A stretch of 64,000 nt of DNA from positions 1 through 64,000 of the forward strand of contig CALEJB010000053.1 in the NCBI GenBank assembly GCA_937898675.1, given 5' to 3'. Below, one piece after another: positions 53,919-62,170 of the stretch (positions are counted from its first letter, which is position 1; each line of letters opens with the position of its first letter). The position numbers were made by a program, and so were the translations under genes. The stretch comes from an uncultured Prevotellaceae bacterium (lineage in GTDB: Bacteria; Bacteroidota; Bacteroidia; Bacteroidales; Muribaculaceae). Under the pieces are notes generated by a model. It searched no databases and was not told the origin of the DNA. It worked only from the letters and a program-made list of their open reading frames with translations.

Positions 53919-55250
53919 ATGGCCCGAAAAGAAGAATTAGCGCGTCAGTGGGAACGCACTATGGATTACCTGTTCAACAAGCGCCCTGCTTTTGAACGGG
54001 ACGGTGCTGCAGGCTACAAACCAGGCCTGGGTACAAGCATCGCTCTTGACAAACTGTACAAAGAGCCGCACAGCGACTATCGCATCATCCACATTGCCGG
54101 CACCAACGGCAAGGGCTCCACGGCCCACATGCTGGCGTCATGCCTGCAGGAGTGCGGTTACCGCGTGGGGCTGTTCACTTCGCCACATCTGATTGACTTC
54201 AGGGAACGCATCCGTGTCAACGGGAAGAAAGTGAGCCGCAACTACGTCATGCAGTGGGTTACCAAATACAAGCAGCTGCACTTTGAAGACATTGAGCCCA
54301 CGTTCTTTGAAATCATTTCGACAATGGCCTTTGACTACTTCAAGTGGCGCAATGTCAATGTCGCAGTTGTCGAGACAGGCTTGGGCGGCAGACTCGACAG
54401 CACCAACATCATCACGCCCGACCTGAGCATCATCACCAATGTGGGCCTGGACCATCAGCAGTTTCTGGGCAACACACTTACCGAGATAGCATCAGAAAAG
54501 GCCGGCATCATCAAGCCCGGCAAGCCCGTAGTCATCGGGCGCGCCGAGGGCGAAGTGCACGAGATTTTTGAGCAGAGGGCCGCCGATATGCAGAGCCGCA
54601 TCCGTTTTGCCCAAGAGAAAAACGAGGTCACCGGCGCTGTCCACACCGATGGCATGCTGCGCATCACGACCAAGAACTACGGCACCATTGACTGCGAACT
54701 CACGGGCGACTACCAGGTCGAGAACGTGAACACAGTGCTGGTCACGCTCAACGAGCTCAAGCGCAACAAATATCGCGTCAAGGAGGGTGACGTGCGCCAC
54801 GCGCTGGGACATGTCACCGAAAACACCGGCCTGATGGGACGCTGGATGAAGGTTGCCGACGAGCCGCTCACCATCTGCGACTCGGCGCACAACCCCGCCG
54901 CGTTTGAGCAAGTGCTCCGCCAACTCAAGAACGAGAACAGCAAGAAGCTTCACCTTGTATTGGGGTTCATGGCAGACAAAGACGTAAAATCCATCCTTGC
55001 CATGATGCCCAAGGATGCCGCCTACTATTTCACCAAGGCCAATATCCAGCGCTCGATGACAGCCAAGAAGCTGCAACAGGCCGCTGCGAAAGCCGAATTG
55101 CAAGGCGACACATACAGTAACGTGACCGAAGCCCTCGAGGCAGCCCGCAAGGCGGCCGGCAAGGATGACCTCATCTATGTGGGCGGCAGCATGTATGTGC
55201 TTGCCGAGCTGCTCCAAGGCCTTGGATACGGGGACGACGACAAGGATTAG
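53919..55250 (+). CDS. folC: Folylpolyglutamate synthase / dihydrofolate synthase
   Basis: A 443-residue Mur-ligase-type enzyme that adds glutamate to dihydropteroate and to folates. The P-loop is HIAGTNGKGSTAHML (about residues 59-73); FTSPHLIDFRERI is the family folate-site signature; VVETGLGGRLDSTNI, NVGLDHQQFLGNT and EKAGIIKPGKP follow, with CDSAHNPAAF in the C-terminal domain. Full length. It lies about 100 bases after RNase P RNA. A long hairpin (55271-55313) follows its stop. Confidence 0.95.
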   Translation: MARKEELARQWERTMDYLFNKRPAFERDGAAGYKPGLGTSIALDKLYKEPHSDYRIIHIAGTNGKGSTAHMLASCLQECGYRVGLFTSPHLIDFRERIRVNGKKVSRNYVMQWVTKYKQLHFEDIEPTFFEIISTMAFDYFKWRNVNVAVVETGLGGRLDSTNIITPDLSIITNVGLDHQQFLGNTLTEIASEKAGIIKPGKPVVIGRAEGEVHEIFEQRAADMQSRIRFAQEKNEVTGAVHTDGMLRITTKNYGTIDCELTGDYQVENVNTVLVTLNELKRNKYRVKEGDVRHALGHVTENTGLMGRWMKVADEPLTICDSAHNPAAFEQVLRQLKNENSKKLHLVLGFMADKDVKSILAMMPKDAAYYFTKANIQRSMTAKKLQQAAAKAELQGDTYSNVTEALEAARKAAGKDDLIYVGGSMYVLAELLQGLGYGDDDKD

Positions 55251-55270
55251 CCCCACCACTGCACACCAAC

Positions 55271-55313
55271 AGCCCCGCATGGCGACAGTCACATGACAAC
55301 GCCATGCGGGGCT
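55271..55313 (+). terminator. Long stem-loop after folC, without T-tract
   Basis: A perfect 14-bp stem AGCCCCGCATGGCG (55271-55284) with its complement (55300-55313). The lack of a following T-run makes classical termination doubtful; a factor-dependent or stability role is possible. Confidence 0.45.
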
Positions 55314-55425
55314 GGCACATGCGGCACGATGCCATCGGACTGCCGCAAGCGAGGCTTGTAATGTAAAACTTAGTAAAAAGGGGCATTGTTGCTATTAATT
55401 AATTTTAAAAACCGGGTAATTATTA

Positions 55426-55455
55426 TTGCTGGTGCCATTTTTCATTGTACTTTTG
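55426..55455 (+). promoter_or_regulatory. Promoter of degP/htrA
   Basis: TTG (55426-55428), a 19-base spacer and TACTTTTG (55448-55455). It lies 61-73 bases before the possible ATGs. Confidence 0.7.
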
Positions 55456-55516
55456 GCACAATATTTGAATCGTTAAAATTAACAATTGAAAAATTAAAAC
55501 CAACCATAAATTAACA

Positions 55517-57070
55517 TTGAACAGACACATGAGCAAAAAGAATCTGAAATTAGCAGCAATGCTTGTTGCCGCGTCGGTCCTCGGGTCGGCGACCACCATG
55601 ATGGCAACGAGCGAGTTGGAAAAGAAAGGCATCATAACCGATACCTATGTGGTGAACAAGGAAGGCCAGACCGACAAAAACGGTTTTGTCAAGACCACTG
55701 CTCGCGGCGCGGACCTGAGCCGCGACTTCACCGACGTGGCCGAGAGCACCATCAACTGCGTGGTGAGCATCAAGAGCTATGCCACCCCGCGCCAAAACAT
55801 GTATCAGGGCGACTTTTTCGACCCGTTTGAGTTCTTCTTTGGCCCGGGCTTTGGCGGCCAGCAACGCCCTCGCCAGCAGCAGTCGCCCAAGAAGAGCGAG
55901 CCGCAACCCATGGGCATGGGGTCGGGCGTCATCATCAGCCCCGACGGCTACATCGTCACCAACAACCACGTCATCGACGGAGCCGAGAAACTTGAGGTGA
56001 CCCTGAACGACAACCGCCAGTTCAACGCTACCATTGTCGGCACCGACGACAAGACCGACATCGCGCTCATCAAGATCAACGCCAAGGACCTGCATGCCGT
56101 CTCGTTTGGCAACAGCGATGCTGTGCGTGTGGGCGAGTGGTGCGTGGCCGTGGGCAACCCCTTTGGCTTCAACTCCACCGTCACCGCCGGCATCATCAGC
56201 GCCAAGGCTCGCGGCATGAACGACGGCGGCAACAACGGCGGCATCAAGGCATTTATCCAGCATGACGCCGCGGTCAACCCCGGCAACTCGGGCGGTGCGC
56301 TGGTGAACACGGCAGGCGAGCTCATCGGCATCAACACGATGATTTACTCCCAGACCGGCAACTACAGCGGATGCTCATTTGCCGTGCCCAGCAACACCGT
56401 CAAAAAGGTGGTCACCGACATCAAGCAGTATGGCTCGGTGCAGCGCGCCGTGCTGGGCATCAGCTACTCGGAGCTCACGGCTGACAAAGCCAAGGAGGAG
56501 AATATCACCGCCACCAACGACGGCATCTATGTGGCCAAGGTGACCGACCGCGGCGCCGCCATGGAGGCCGGCTTGCAGGAGGGCGACGTGATTGTGCGCA
56601 TGAACGGCAACCCTGTGAAGAACAGCGGCGAGATGCAGGAAGAGATGAACAAGCTGCGTCCGGGCGACAAGGCCGAAATTGAATATTACCGCGACAACAA
56701 GCTCAAGCGCGCCACCGTGGTGTTCAAGAACGACCAGGGCAACACCAAGATGACCAAGCAGAGCGACGTGATGTCGCTGGGATGCGCCTTCACCGAGCTC
56801 AGCAGCCAGGACAAGAAGGACCTCGCCATCTCCAAGGGCCTGAAAGTCGTAGGCGTCAAAGCCGGCAAGTTCAAGCGAGCCGGCATCCGTGACGGATTCA
56901 TCATCACCGACATCAACAACATGCCTGTTGACACGCGCGACGATGTGGAGACCATCTACAACCAGATTATGCGTAGCAACGACAGCGACAAGGTGATGTT
57001 CATCACCGGTTTCTACCCCACGGGCAAGAAGGTATACTATGCCGTTGACCTGAGCGACGACGAGCAATAA
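55517..57070 (+). CDS. degP: Periplasmic serine endoprotease Do (DegP/HtrA family)
   Basis: A 517-residue envelope stress protease and chaperone. Signal peptide: the ATG at 55529 (MSKKNLKLAAML) is a likely start 12 bases inside the annotated frame. Catalytic triad: His in TNNHVIDGAEKL (about residue 151), Asp in DDKTDIALIKI, Ser in NPGNSGGALVN (about 258). Two PDZ domains follow (about 310-400 and 410-515; RGAAMEAGLQEGDVIVRM, GIRDGFIITDINNMP). A Gly/Gln-rich loop (FGGQQRPRQQQSPKK) precedes the core. It stands upstream of two sigma factor genes. Confidence 0.95.
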   Translation: MNRHMSKKNLKLAAMLVAASVLGSATTMMATSELEKKGIITDTYVVNKEGQTDKNGFVKTTARGADLSRDFTDVAESTINCVVSIKSYATPRQNMYQGDFFDPFEFFFGPGFGGQQRPRQQQSPKKSEPQPMGMGSGVIISPDGYIVTNNHVIDGAEKLEVTLNDNRQFNATIVGTDDKTDIALIKINAKDLHAVSFGNSDAVRVGEWCVAVGNPFGFNSTVTAGIISAKARGMNDGGNNGGIKAFIQHDAAVNPGNSGGALVNTAGELIGINTMIYSQTGNYSGCSFAVPSNTVKKVVTDIKQYGSVQRAVLGISYSELTADKAKEENITATNDGIYVAKVTDRGAAMEAGLQEGDVIVRMNGNPVKNSGEMQEEMNKLRPGDKAEIEYYRDNKLKRATVVFKNDQGNTKMTKQSDVMSLGCAFTELSSQDKKDLAISKGLKVVGVKAGKFKRAGIRDGFIITDINNMPVDTRDDVETIYNQIMRSNDSDKVMFITGFYPTGKKVYYAVDLSDDEQ

Positions 57071-57089
57071 CACCCAACCACACGACCGC

Positions 57090-57127
57090 CGATGGCGGCG
57101 ACGGGAACAGCCCTGTCGCCGCCATCG
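57090..57127 (+). terminator. GC-rich inverted repeat between degP and the sigma paralog
   Basis: CGATGGCGGCGAC and GTCGCCGCCATCG pair (57090-57102 with 57115-57127), with further G-C pairs inside. No T-run follows. It may end degP transcripts, or be a site for a sigma-54 activator, since its centre is about 75 bases before the predicted start from the -24/-12 promoter. Confidence 0.45.
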
Positions 57128-57155
57128 CTGTCACGTGGACCGACAGTCCGCGGGA

Positions 57156-57172
57156 TTGGCACGATTATTGCA
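57156..57172 (+). promoter_or_regulatory. Sigma-54 (-24/-12) promoter of the sigma paralog gene
   Basis: TTGGCACG (57156-57163), ATTA and TTGCA (57168-57172) reproduce the RpoN consensus TGGCACG-N4-TTGCW exactly, with GG and GC ten bases apart. Transcription should start near 57183, leaving about 50 nt before the ATG at 57232. No TAnnTTTG box is present in this gap, so the housekeeping sigma is not expected to serve this gene. Confidence 0.8.
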
Positions 57173-57231
57173 TGTATCGTGCCGTTGCATCGAGCTTCGC
57201 ACCACTAATCTCTCAGATCACAGCAAATAGT

Positions 57232-58089
57232 ATGAAAGAACTGAAAATCACCCAATCCATCACCAACCGCGAGAGCATCTCGCTTGAGAAGTACCTTCAA
57301 GAAATCAATCGCTTGCCCCTCATCAGCGTTGACGAGGAAGTCGAGCTCGCCGAGCGCATACACCGCGGCGACGAGGCCGCTCTCAACGAACTCGTGTGTG
57401 CCAACCTGCGCTTCGTGGTCTCGGTAGCCAAGCAGTACCAAAACCTTGGACTTCCCCTCGCGGACCTGATTAACGAGGGCAATGTGGGCCTTATCAAGGC
57501 CGCGCACAAGTATGACGAGACCCGCGGCAACAAGTTCATATCCTATGCCGTGGCGTGGATTCGCCAGTCCATCCTGCTCGCCATCGCCGAGCAGTCGCGC
57601 ACCGTGCGCCTGCCGCTTAACCAAAACGGGCTCATTCTCAAAATCAACAGCGCTATCGCCAAGTTTGAGCAAGAAAACGAGCGCCGCCCGACACCCGACG
57701 AACTCGCCGAGTTGCTCAACACCACCGAGGCAAAGATCAAGGCGACCATGAAGGCATCGAGCCGCCATGTATCGTTTGACTCGCCCATCAACGAGGACGA
57801 GGACAGCAGCCTGCTTGATGTGATTGCCGACGACAGAGCAGATAGCGCCGACAGCACCGTGCAGAGCGAGTCGCTGGCCGCCGAAATCGTGAGGGCGCTG
57901 AACCAGTTGTGCGACCGTGAGCGCGAAATCGTGAAGATGTCTTTTGGCATCGGGTGCCAGGAGATGACGCTCGATGAAATCAGCACCCGATTTGAGCTGT
58001 CGCGCGAACGCGTGCGCCAAATACGCGAGCGCGCCATACGCAGCCTGCGGCGACAGCACAACACGTCGCTCATGGCCTACCTGGGATAG
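57232..58089 (+). CDS. Divergent RpoD-like sigma factor (paralog of the primary sigma)
   Basis: A 285-residue sigma-70 factor with regions 1.2, 2, 3 and 4, as long as its neighbour RpoD and collinear with it. The ATG at 57232 (MKELKITQSITNRES) aligns with the RpoD start; an ATG at 57172 would overlap the promoter. Differences fall in key places: region 2.3-2.4 reads SYAVAWIRQS (Ala108 instead of Trp), the linker reads LNQNGLILKI, and region 4.2 reads RFELSRERVRQIRERAIRS. It should bind core polymerase but read promoters differently. It is preceded by a sigma-54 promoter and 134 bases before rpoD. Confidence 0.9.
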   Translation: MKELKITQSITNRESISLEKYLQEINRLPLISVDEEVELAERIHRGDEAALNELVCANLRFVVSVAKQYQNLGLPLADLINEGNVGLIKAAHKYDETRGNKFISYAVAWIRQSILLAIAEQSRTVRLPLNQNGLILKINSAIAKFEQENERRPTPDELAELLNTTEAKIKATMKASSRHVSFDSPINEDEDSSLLDVIADDRADSADSTVQSESLAAEIVRALNQLCDREREIVKMSFGIGCQEMTLDEISTRFELSRERVRQIRERAIRSLRRQHNTSLMAYLG

Positions 58090-58167
58090 CAACGGCCCAA
58101 GATGGCAGGTCTAAAAGCGACAAAATGGCACAAAAAAATGTTTTTTGCCCGTTTTGGGCAAACAGAT

Positions 58168-58198
58168 TTGGATAATCCGAAAAATAGTTGTACCTTTG
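58168..58198 (+). promoter_or_regulatory. Promoter of rpoD
   Basis: TTG (58168-58170), a 20-base spacer and TACCTTTG (58191-58198): full consensus, 25 bases before the ATG. A TTTGCCC/GGGCAAA hairpin (58144-58162) lies just upstream. Confidence 0.8.
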
Positions 58199-58223
58199 CA
58201 CGCTTAAACTCTACATTAGTTAG

Positions 58224-59081
58224 ATGAGACAATTAAAAATCACAAAATCCATTACTAATCGCGAGAGTGCCTCGCTTGACAAGTATCTTCAGGAAATCGG
58301 TCGCAAGGAACTCATCACCGTTGATGAGGAGGTGGAACTGGCACAGCGCATTCGCCAAGGCGATCAGGCTGCGCTGGACAAGCTTGTCAGTGCCAATTTG
58401 CGTTTCGTAGTTTCGGTAGCAAAACAGTACCAGAACCAAGGATTGAGTCTGCCCGACTTGATTGATGAGGGCAATCTGGGCCTTATCAAGGCAGCGCAGA
58501 AATTTGACGAGACGCGTGGCTTCAAGTTTATCTCCTATGCCGTGTGGTGGATTCGCCAGTCCATCCTGCAAGCCCTTGCCGAGCAAGCGCGCATTGTGCG
58601 TCTGCCGCTCAACCAGGTGGGCTCGATCAACAAGATCAGCAAGGCCCAAGCCCGCTTTGAGCAAGAACACGAGCGCCGTCCGTCGCCCGAGGAACTCGCC
58701 GACCGGCTGGACATCCCCGTGGACAAGATCAGTGACACGATGAAGGTGTCGGGCCGCCATGTATCGGTTGACGCCCCGTTTGTCGAAGGCGAGGACAACA
58801 GCCTGCTTGACGTGCTGCCCAACAACGATTCACCCATGGCCGACACCACCCTCAACCAGGAGTCACTGGCCAAGGAGATCAACCGTGCGCTGGAGCAGCT
58901 CAATCCCCGCGAGCGCGAGATTCTGAAGATGTTCTTTGGCATCGGTTGCCAGGAGATGACGCTTGAGGAAATCGGCGCCAAATTTGACCTGACCCGCGAG
59001 CGCGTGCGCCAAATCAAGGAGAAGGCCATCCGCCGCCTCAAGGGCCAAAAGAGCAAGCTGCTCAAGGCCTATCTAGGCTAA
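58224..59081 (+). CDS. rpoD: Primary RNA polymerase sigma factor RpoD
   Basis: A 285-residue housekeeping sigma factor of the short Bacteroidetes type (no 1.1 region). The N-terminal MRQLKITKSITNRESASLD and region 2 (NQGLSLPDLIDEGNLGLIKAA, FKFISYAVWWIRQSI with both conserved Trp) match the phylum's primary sigma closely, as does the linker SVDAPFVEGEDNSLLD and region 4.2 (LTRERVRQIKEKAIRRL). It directs the TTG / TAnnTTTG promoters seen throughout the window. It has its own promoter and a clear terminator. Confidence 0.96.
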   Translation: MRQLKITKSITNRESASLDKYLQEIGRKELITVDEEVELAQRIRQGDQAALDKLVSANLRFVVSVAKQYQNQGLSLPDLIDEGNLGLIKAAQKFDETRGFKFISYAVWWIRQSILQALAEQARIVRLPLNQVGSINKISKAQARFEQEHERRPSPEELADRLDIPVDKISDTMKVSGRHVSVDAPFVEGEDNSLLDVLPNNDSPMADTTLNQESLAKEINRALEQLNPREREILKMFFGIGCQEMTLEEIGAKFDLTRERVRQIKEKAIRRLKGQKSKLLKAYLG

Positions 59082-59117
59082 GTCGCGATTGCAAACATTT
59101 TGGTAAAACACAGTACA

Positions 59118-59144
59118 GGCTGCCTCACAAGGGCAGCTTTTTTT
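59118..59144 (+). terminator. Terminator after rpoD
   Basis: GGCTGCC...GGGCAGC stem (59118-59137) followed by seven T. Confidence 0.9.
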
Positions 59145-59164
59145 GTCGTTTTTGCCCGTTACTG

Positions 59165-59195
59165 TTGTACACATCATTTTTTTGCAGTACCTTTA
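59165..59195 (+). promoter_or_regulatory. Promoter of the outer-membrane barrel gene
   Basis: TTG (59165-59167), a 20-base spacer and TACCTTTA (59188-59195), one mismatch to TAnnTTTG. Confidence 0.65.
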
Positions 59196-59250
59196 CACAT
59201 TCATTGAGACAACAACATTTCCATATTAAACATTAAAAAACAAAAAAACT

Positions 59251-59724
59251 ATGAAGAAGATTTTAACTTTAGTGTGCGCTCTCATGCTGGGCGTGGGCAT
59301 TGGCCAGGCACAGGTACACCAGGGCGAGACCGCCGTCGGAGCCAATTTGGTTTATGGCAGTGAGATTGAGAGTCTGGGACTGGGCGCCCGTTTCCAGTAT
59401 GGCGTTCTTGACCAATTGAGGGCCGAGGTGGGCTTTAACTACTTCTTTGAGAAAGACCATGTGAACTGGTGGGACGTAAACATCAACGCCCATTATCTGG
59501 TAGGCCTGTGGAACGAGCAGCTGTACATCTACCCGCTCGCTGGCCTTAACTACACAATGGTAAAATTGGGTGATGATGAAGAGAATCATGTCGGCCTCAA
59601 TGTGGGTGCAGGCGTTGAATATGAGTTCAACGAGCACTTTGGCGCAAACCTTGAATTCCGCCACACCATCGTCCGCAAAGTGGATCAGGCCGTAGTAGGG
59701 CTGGGCCTCAATTACAAGTTCTAA
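59251..59724 (+). CDS. Small outer-membrane beta-barrel protein
   Basis: A 157-residue exported protein: signal peptide 1-20 (MKKILTLVCALMLGVGIGQA), then alternating amphipathic strands (ANLVYGSEIESLGLGARFQYG, AEVGFNYFF, VNINAHYLVGL, LYIYPLAGLNYT, VGAGVEYEF, LGLNYKF). The final Phe after an alternating pattern is the usual barrel-insertion signal. It belongs to the 'outer membrane beta-barrel/porin family' of eight-stranded proteins. Function unknown. Own promoter and a very strong terminator. Confidence 0.85.
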   Translation: MKKILTLVCALMLGVGIGQAQVHQGETAVGANLVYGSEIESLGLGARFQYGVLDQLRAEVGFNYFFEKDHVNWWDVNINAHYLVGLWNEQLYIYPLAGLNYTMVKLGDDEENHVGLNVGAGVEYEFNEHFGANLEFRHTIVRKVDQAVVGLGLNYKF

Positions 59725-59756
59725 ATCACTGGCAGCGCATCGACGCTGACCCCGAA

Positions 59757-59803
59757 TGGTCAGGGCCGCCCCCCAATAAGGGGGCGGCCCTGACCATTTT
59801 TTT
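59757..59803 (+). terminator. Terminator of the outer-membrane barrel gene
   Basis: A 17-bp stem, TGGTCAGGGCCG plus C-run with the complement (59757-59796), followed by TTTTTTT. One of the strongest in the window. Confidence 0.92.
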
Positions 59804-59817
59804 CATTCAGTCACGCA

Positions 59818-61344
59818 TTAATTGACGGGACGCAACTGTATGTCTGAGTCCAGCAGAAATCCGGCGGTGCCTTCTTCACCGTCCTCGTTGCCAAAGTTGT
59901 CATGCACCTTGATGCCACACAACGCACGCAGGAATTCCTGCGCCGCGTTGGCTTTGGGCTGGTTGGTATAGAACCGCCCCTTGCCGTTGAAGATGTCCTG
60001 TAAACCAAAGTTGAGGTACCCGCAGACGCTGTCGTTGCGTGTCTGTGCAAAGAAGCCCAACAATGCATTGTCAAAGAAGTCGCGCACGGGCTGCATCTCA
60101 TAGGCATACCCCTCGGTCTGCTCATAGTCCAGCACCTTGACATAGAGGATGCCGTCTGTAATGCCGACACGTATCATCTTGTTGTCATATTGGTAGATAT
60201 ACTCATCGTCATAGAGTTCGGGCGCCTGCCCCATCGAGTTGGCAAATGCACTGATTTGACCGACGACTGCGTCGGGGTCGGTCGAACGGGCGGCCAGCAC
60301 CATGTTCCACTCGCCCTCAAGGTGCGGGTCGCGCGCGAGGCCAACCGAGAATGGCCCGTCAACGGTTGAAAGGATGCTCGCCAAATCGATACGGCCAATA
60401 TATGGCAGATTTCCAAACAGTTGCAACAACTGCTGAATCTGCTCGAGTTTCACAAAGTTATCACCCTTGACGCTCATCGAGAAAATATAGTCCATCGAGT
60501 TGGGGATGGCCTTGAGCACGTCACCCGTAGGTTTGGCGATGGTTGCAGTAAGCAGGCGGGCATATTCACTGTCCTCCTTGGCAAGGATGCGGGTCTCCAT
60601 CTTCACCTCCTTGGCATCGAGGTCGATGCAACAGGTCATCGCGTCGATGTCACTCTCGGTGAAAATCTCGACCAGCGGGAAACGCTTGGCCAATTCTCGA
60701 TAGACATCGCTCTTGTTGAGAATGCTTTTGAGCCCTTTGCCCTGCACCCACATGTTGATGTCATTGTCGCCGTTGCGCAGCAACTTGATGGCATCCTTGT
60801 TGTCTGTGATGCTTGTCGATGTCTTGGAGAGAATGCCTTTTGCTGCCTTGGCGGCCCGATTCACATCCATTGGCTTGCTCACCGAGCCCACAAACAACAC
60901 GTCATCGTCGATGGCATACAATTTGTCCTTGACATACATGCAATCCAGCCCCTCCACCTTGGCAAAGTCGCCGCCAGCACGCAGTTCCAATGTCTTGCGT
61001 GCCTTACCGGCATCATCCAGGCCGGCCAACAGCACCCTGCCGAACGACTTAGATGAGAAGAACGCGTATGCCTTGCTGTCGGTGTCGAGGCCCAGTTGCG
61101 ACAGGTCGTTGAGCAGTACGCACAATGGGGCAGTGTCATTATCGTCAACTGCCTGGCGCACAGTTTCGGGCAACACAATCTTGCCGTCGTCAACAAGTCC
61201 TGTCTCGTCGAGAATTTTGGGCACATCAAAAGCCACCACGCCAATGGCATCGGCGGGAATCATTTTTTCAAGATTGTTGCCCGAGCAGCCTGCCAACAAG
61301 GACAGCAGCATCGCAGCCAACAAACTTTTGGACCATTTCATCAT
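59818..61344 (-). CDS. DUF4836 family lipoprotein
   Basis: A 508-residue lipoprotein: signal and lipobox LLAGCSG at about residue 19. The conserved start KMIPADAIGVVAFDVPKIL, LFVGSVSKPMD and the repeat-like second half (MDYIFSMSVKGDNFV, VDGPFSVGLARDP) fit DUF4836, a Bacteroidetes family with two related halves and no known activity. PADA-type starts are shared with other envelope proteins of unknown role. A TATCTTTG box at 61421-61428 precedes it, and a second possible one at 61650-61657 would give a 300-nt leader. Confidence 0.82.
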   Translation of the reverse strand: MMKWSKSLLAAMLLSLLAGCSGNNLEKMIPADAIGVVAFDVPKILDETGLVDDGKIVLPETVRQAVDDNDTAPLCVLLNDLSQLGLDTDSKAYAFFSSKSFGRVLLAGLDDAGKARKTLELRAGGDFAKVEGLDCMYVKDKLYAIDDDVLFVGSVSKPMDVNRAAKAAKGILSKTSTSITDNKDAIKLLRNGDNDINMWVQGKGLKSILNKSDVYRELAKRFPLVEIFTESDIDAMTCCIDLDAKEVKMETRILAKEDSEYARLLTATIAKPTGDVLKAIPNSMDYIFSMSVKGDNFVKLEQIQQLLQLFGNLPYIGRIDLASILSTVDGPFSVGLARDPHLEGEWNMVLAARSTDPDAVVGQISAFANSMGQAPELYDDEYIYQYDNKMIRVGITDGILYVKVLDYEQTEGYAYEMQPVRDFFDNALLGFFAQTRNDSVCGYLNFGLQDIFNGKGRFYTNQPKANAAQEFLRALCGIKVHDNFGNEDGEEGTAGFLLDSDIQLRPVN

Positions 61345-61880
61345 GACCGTTTTGGGTTTCTTGAATCACTTTTTCCTGTAATAAAACTGTTGCCGCCAGT
61401 CCCTGCTGCCAACAACGCCACAAAGATACGACAAGTTCATCATATCACCGCGACAAAATTGACAACAAAACAAAGTTTTTTTGCTCATCGCGCAAATTAT
61501 CAACCCCAACACCCACAGCGACAAAGAAAGGCGGCATATTCTTGATCCGTTCCGGAGTATCAGAAATGCCACCTCTCAGTCACTGCGATAGTGCCTTTCA
61601 TGGTCTATTTTCCCAGGGTACCCTGATATGTATTTCTCCTTTGATGCCGCAAAATTAGGCCTACATAGTGCCATAATCAGGCACCTGTTTTTTAATAAAA
61701 ATTAAATTATACTGAATTCAGTAGTTTATTGGCCAACAACACCTCGCATAATGTTTTTTTAACTAAACTTTTCCACTCAATACAGAAAAAAGCACTAAAT
61801 TTGAAAATTGAAAAAAACGAGTCAATATCAACAATGCCAGACACCTCCGGGTCATTGTTTCTGAACATAACATTGGAAAT
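61345..61880. other. 536-base intergenic region with two perfect palindromes
   Basis: No normal gene. It holds the DUF4836 promoter box (61421-61428, minus), a CAGGGTACCCTG palindrome (61614-61625), a second minus box TAATTTTG (61650-61657), a GTGCC/GGCAC hairpin with T6 (61669-61697) and a TACTGAATTCAGTA palindrome (61710-61723). A 13-codon frame MKGTIAVTERWHF lies on the minus strand at 61560-61601. TAAATTTG (61796-61803) may serve the small acidic gene. Confidence 0.5.
61421..61428 (-). promoter_or_regulatory. -7 box of the DUF4836 gene
   Basis: TATCTTTG on the minus strand, matching TAnnTTTG, 76 bases before the ATG. Confidence 0.5.
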
Positions 61881-62126
61881 ATGAACATGAACGATTTTTC
61901 TGATACACTACGCGAGTTGCTTGACCGTTTCAGCAACACGTCTGAGTTGGACAAGGAGTTCCAGCGCAAACTTCGCGAAGAGGCCGGCTTCAACGAAGAC
62001 TACGAGGCCTGGTGCGAGGAAAACGGATATGAGACAAAGACGGGCTATCGCGACTTTATTGACGAGATAATCGAAGACCAGGATTCCTATTGGGACACCT
62101 ACGACGAGTTTGGCAACAATATATAA
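61881..62126 (+). CDS. Small acidic protein of unknown function
   Basis: An 81-residue acidic cytosolic protein with no signal. It starts MNMNDFSDTLRELLDRF (a second ATG is two codons in), has a helical region (ELDKEFQRKLREEAGF) and a very acidic C-terminal part (DEIIEDQDSYWDTYDEFG). No family is recognised. It stands 44 bases before the agmatine deiminase start on the same strand and may be cotranscribed with it. Codon use looks normal, and the frame is closed by TAA close to the next gene, so I take it as real. Confidence 0.6.
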   Translation: MNMNDFSDTLRELLDRFSNTSELDKEFQRKLREEAGFNEDYEAWCEENGYETKTGYRDFIDEIIEDQDSYWDTYDEFGNNI

Positions 62127-62170
62127 GAACATTAAAGGCCGCAAACCGGCCGCATGACCACATCCAACAC

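Noticed and set aside
55453..55469. Sigma-54-like TTGGCACAATATTTGAA before degP
   Set aside because: The -24 part fits, but the invariant -12 GC is GA at the required distance, and a full TTG / TAnnTTTG promoter overlaps it.
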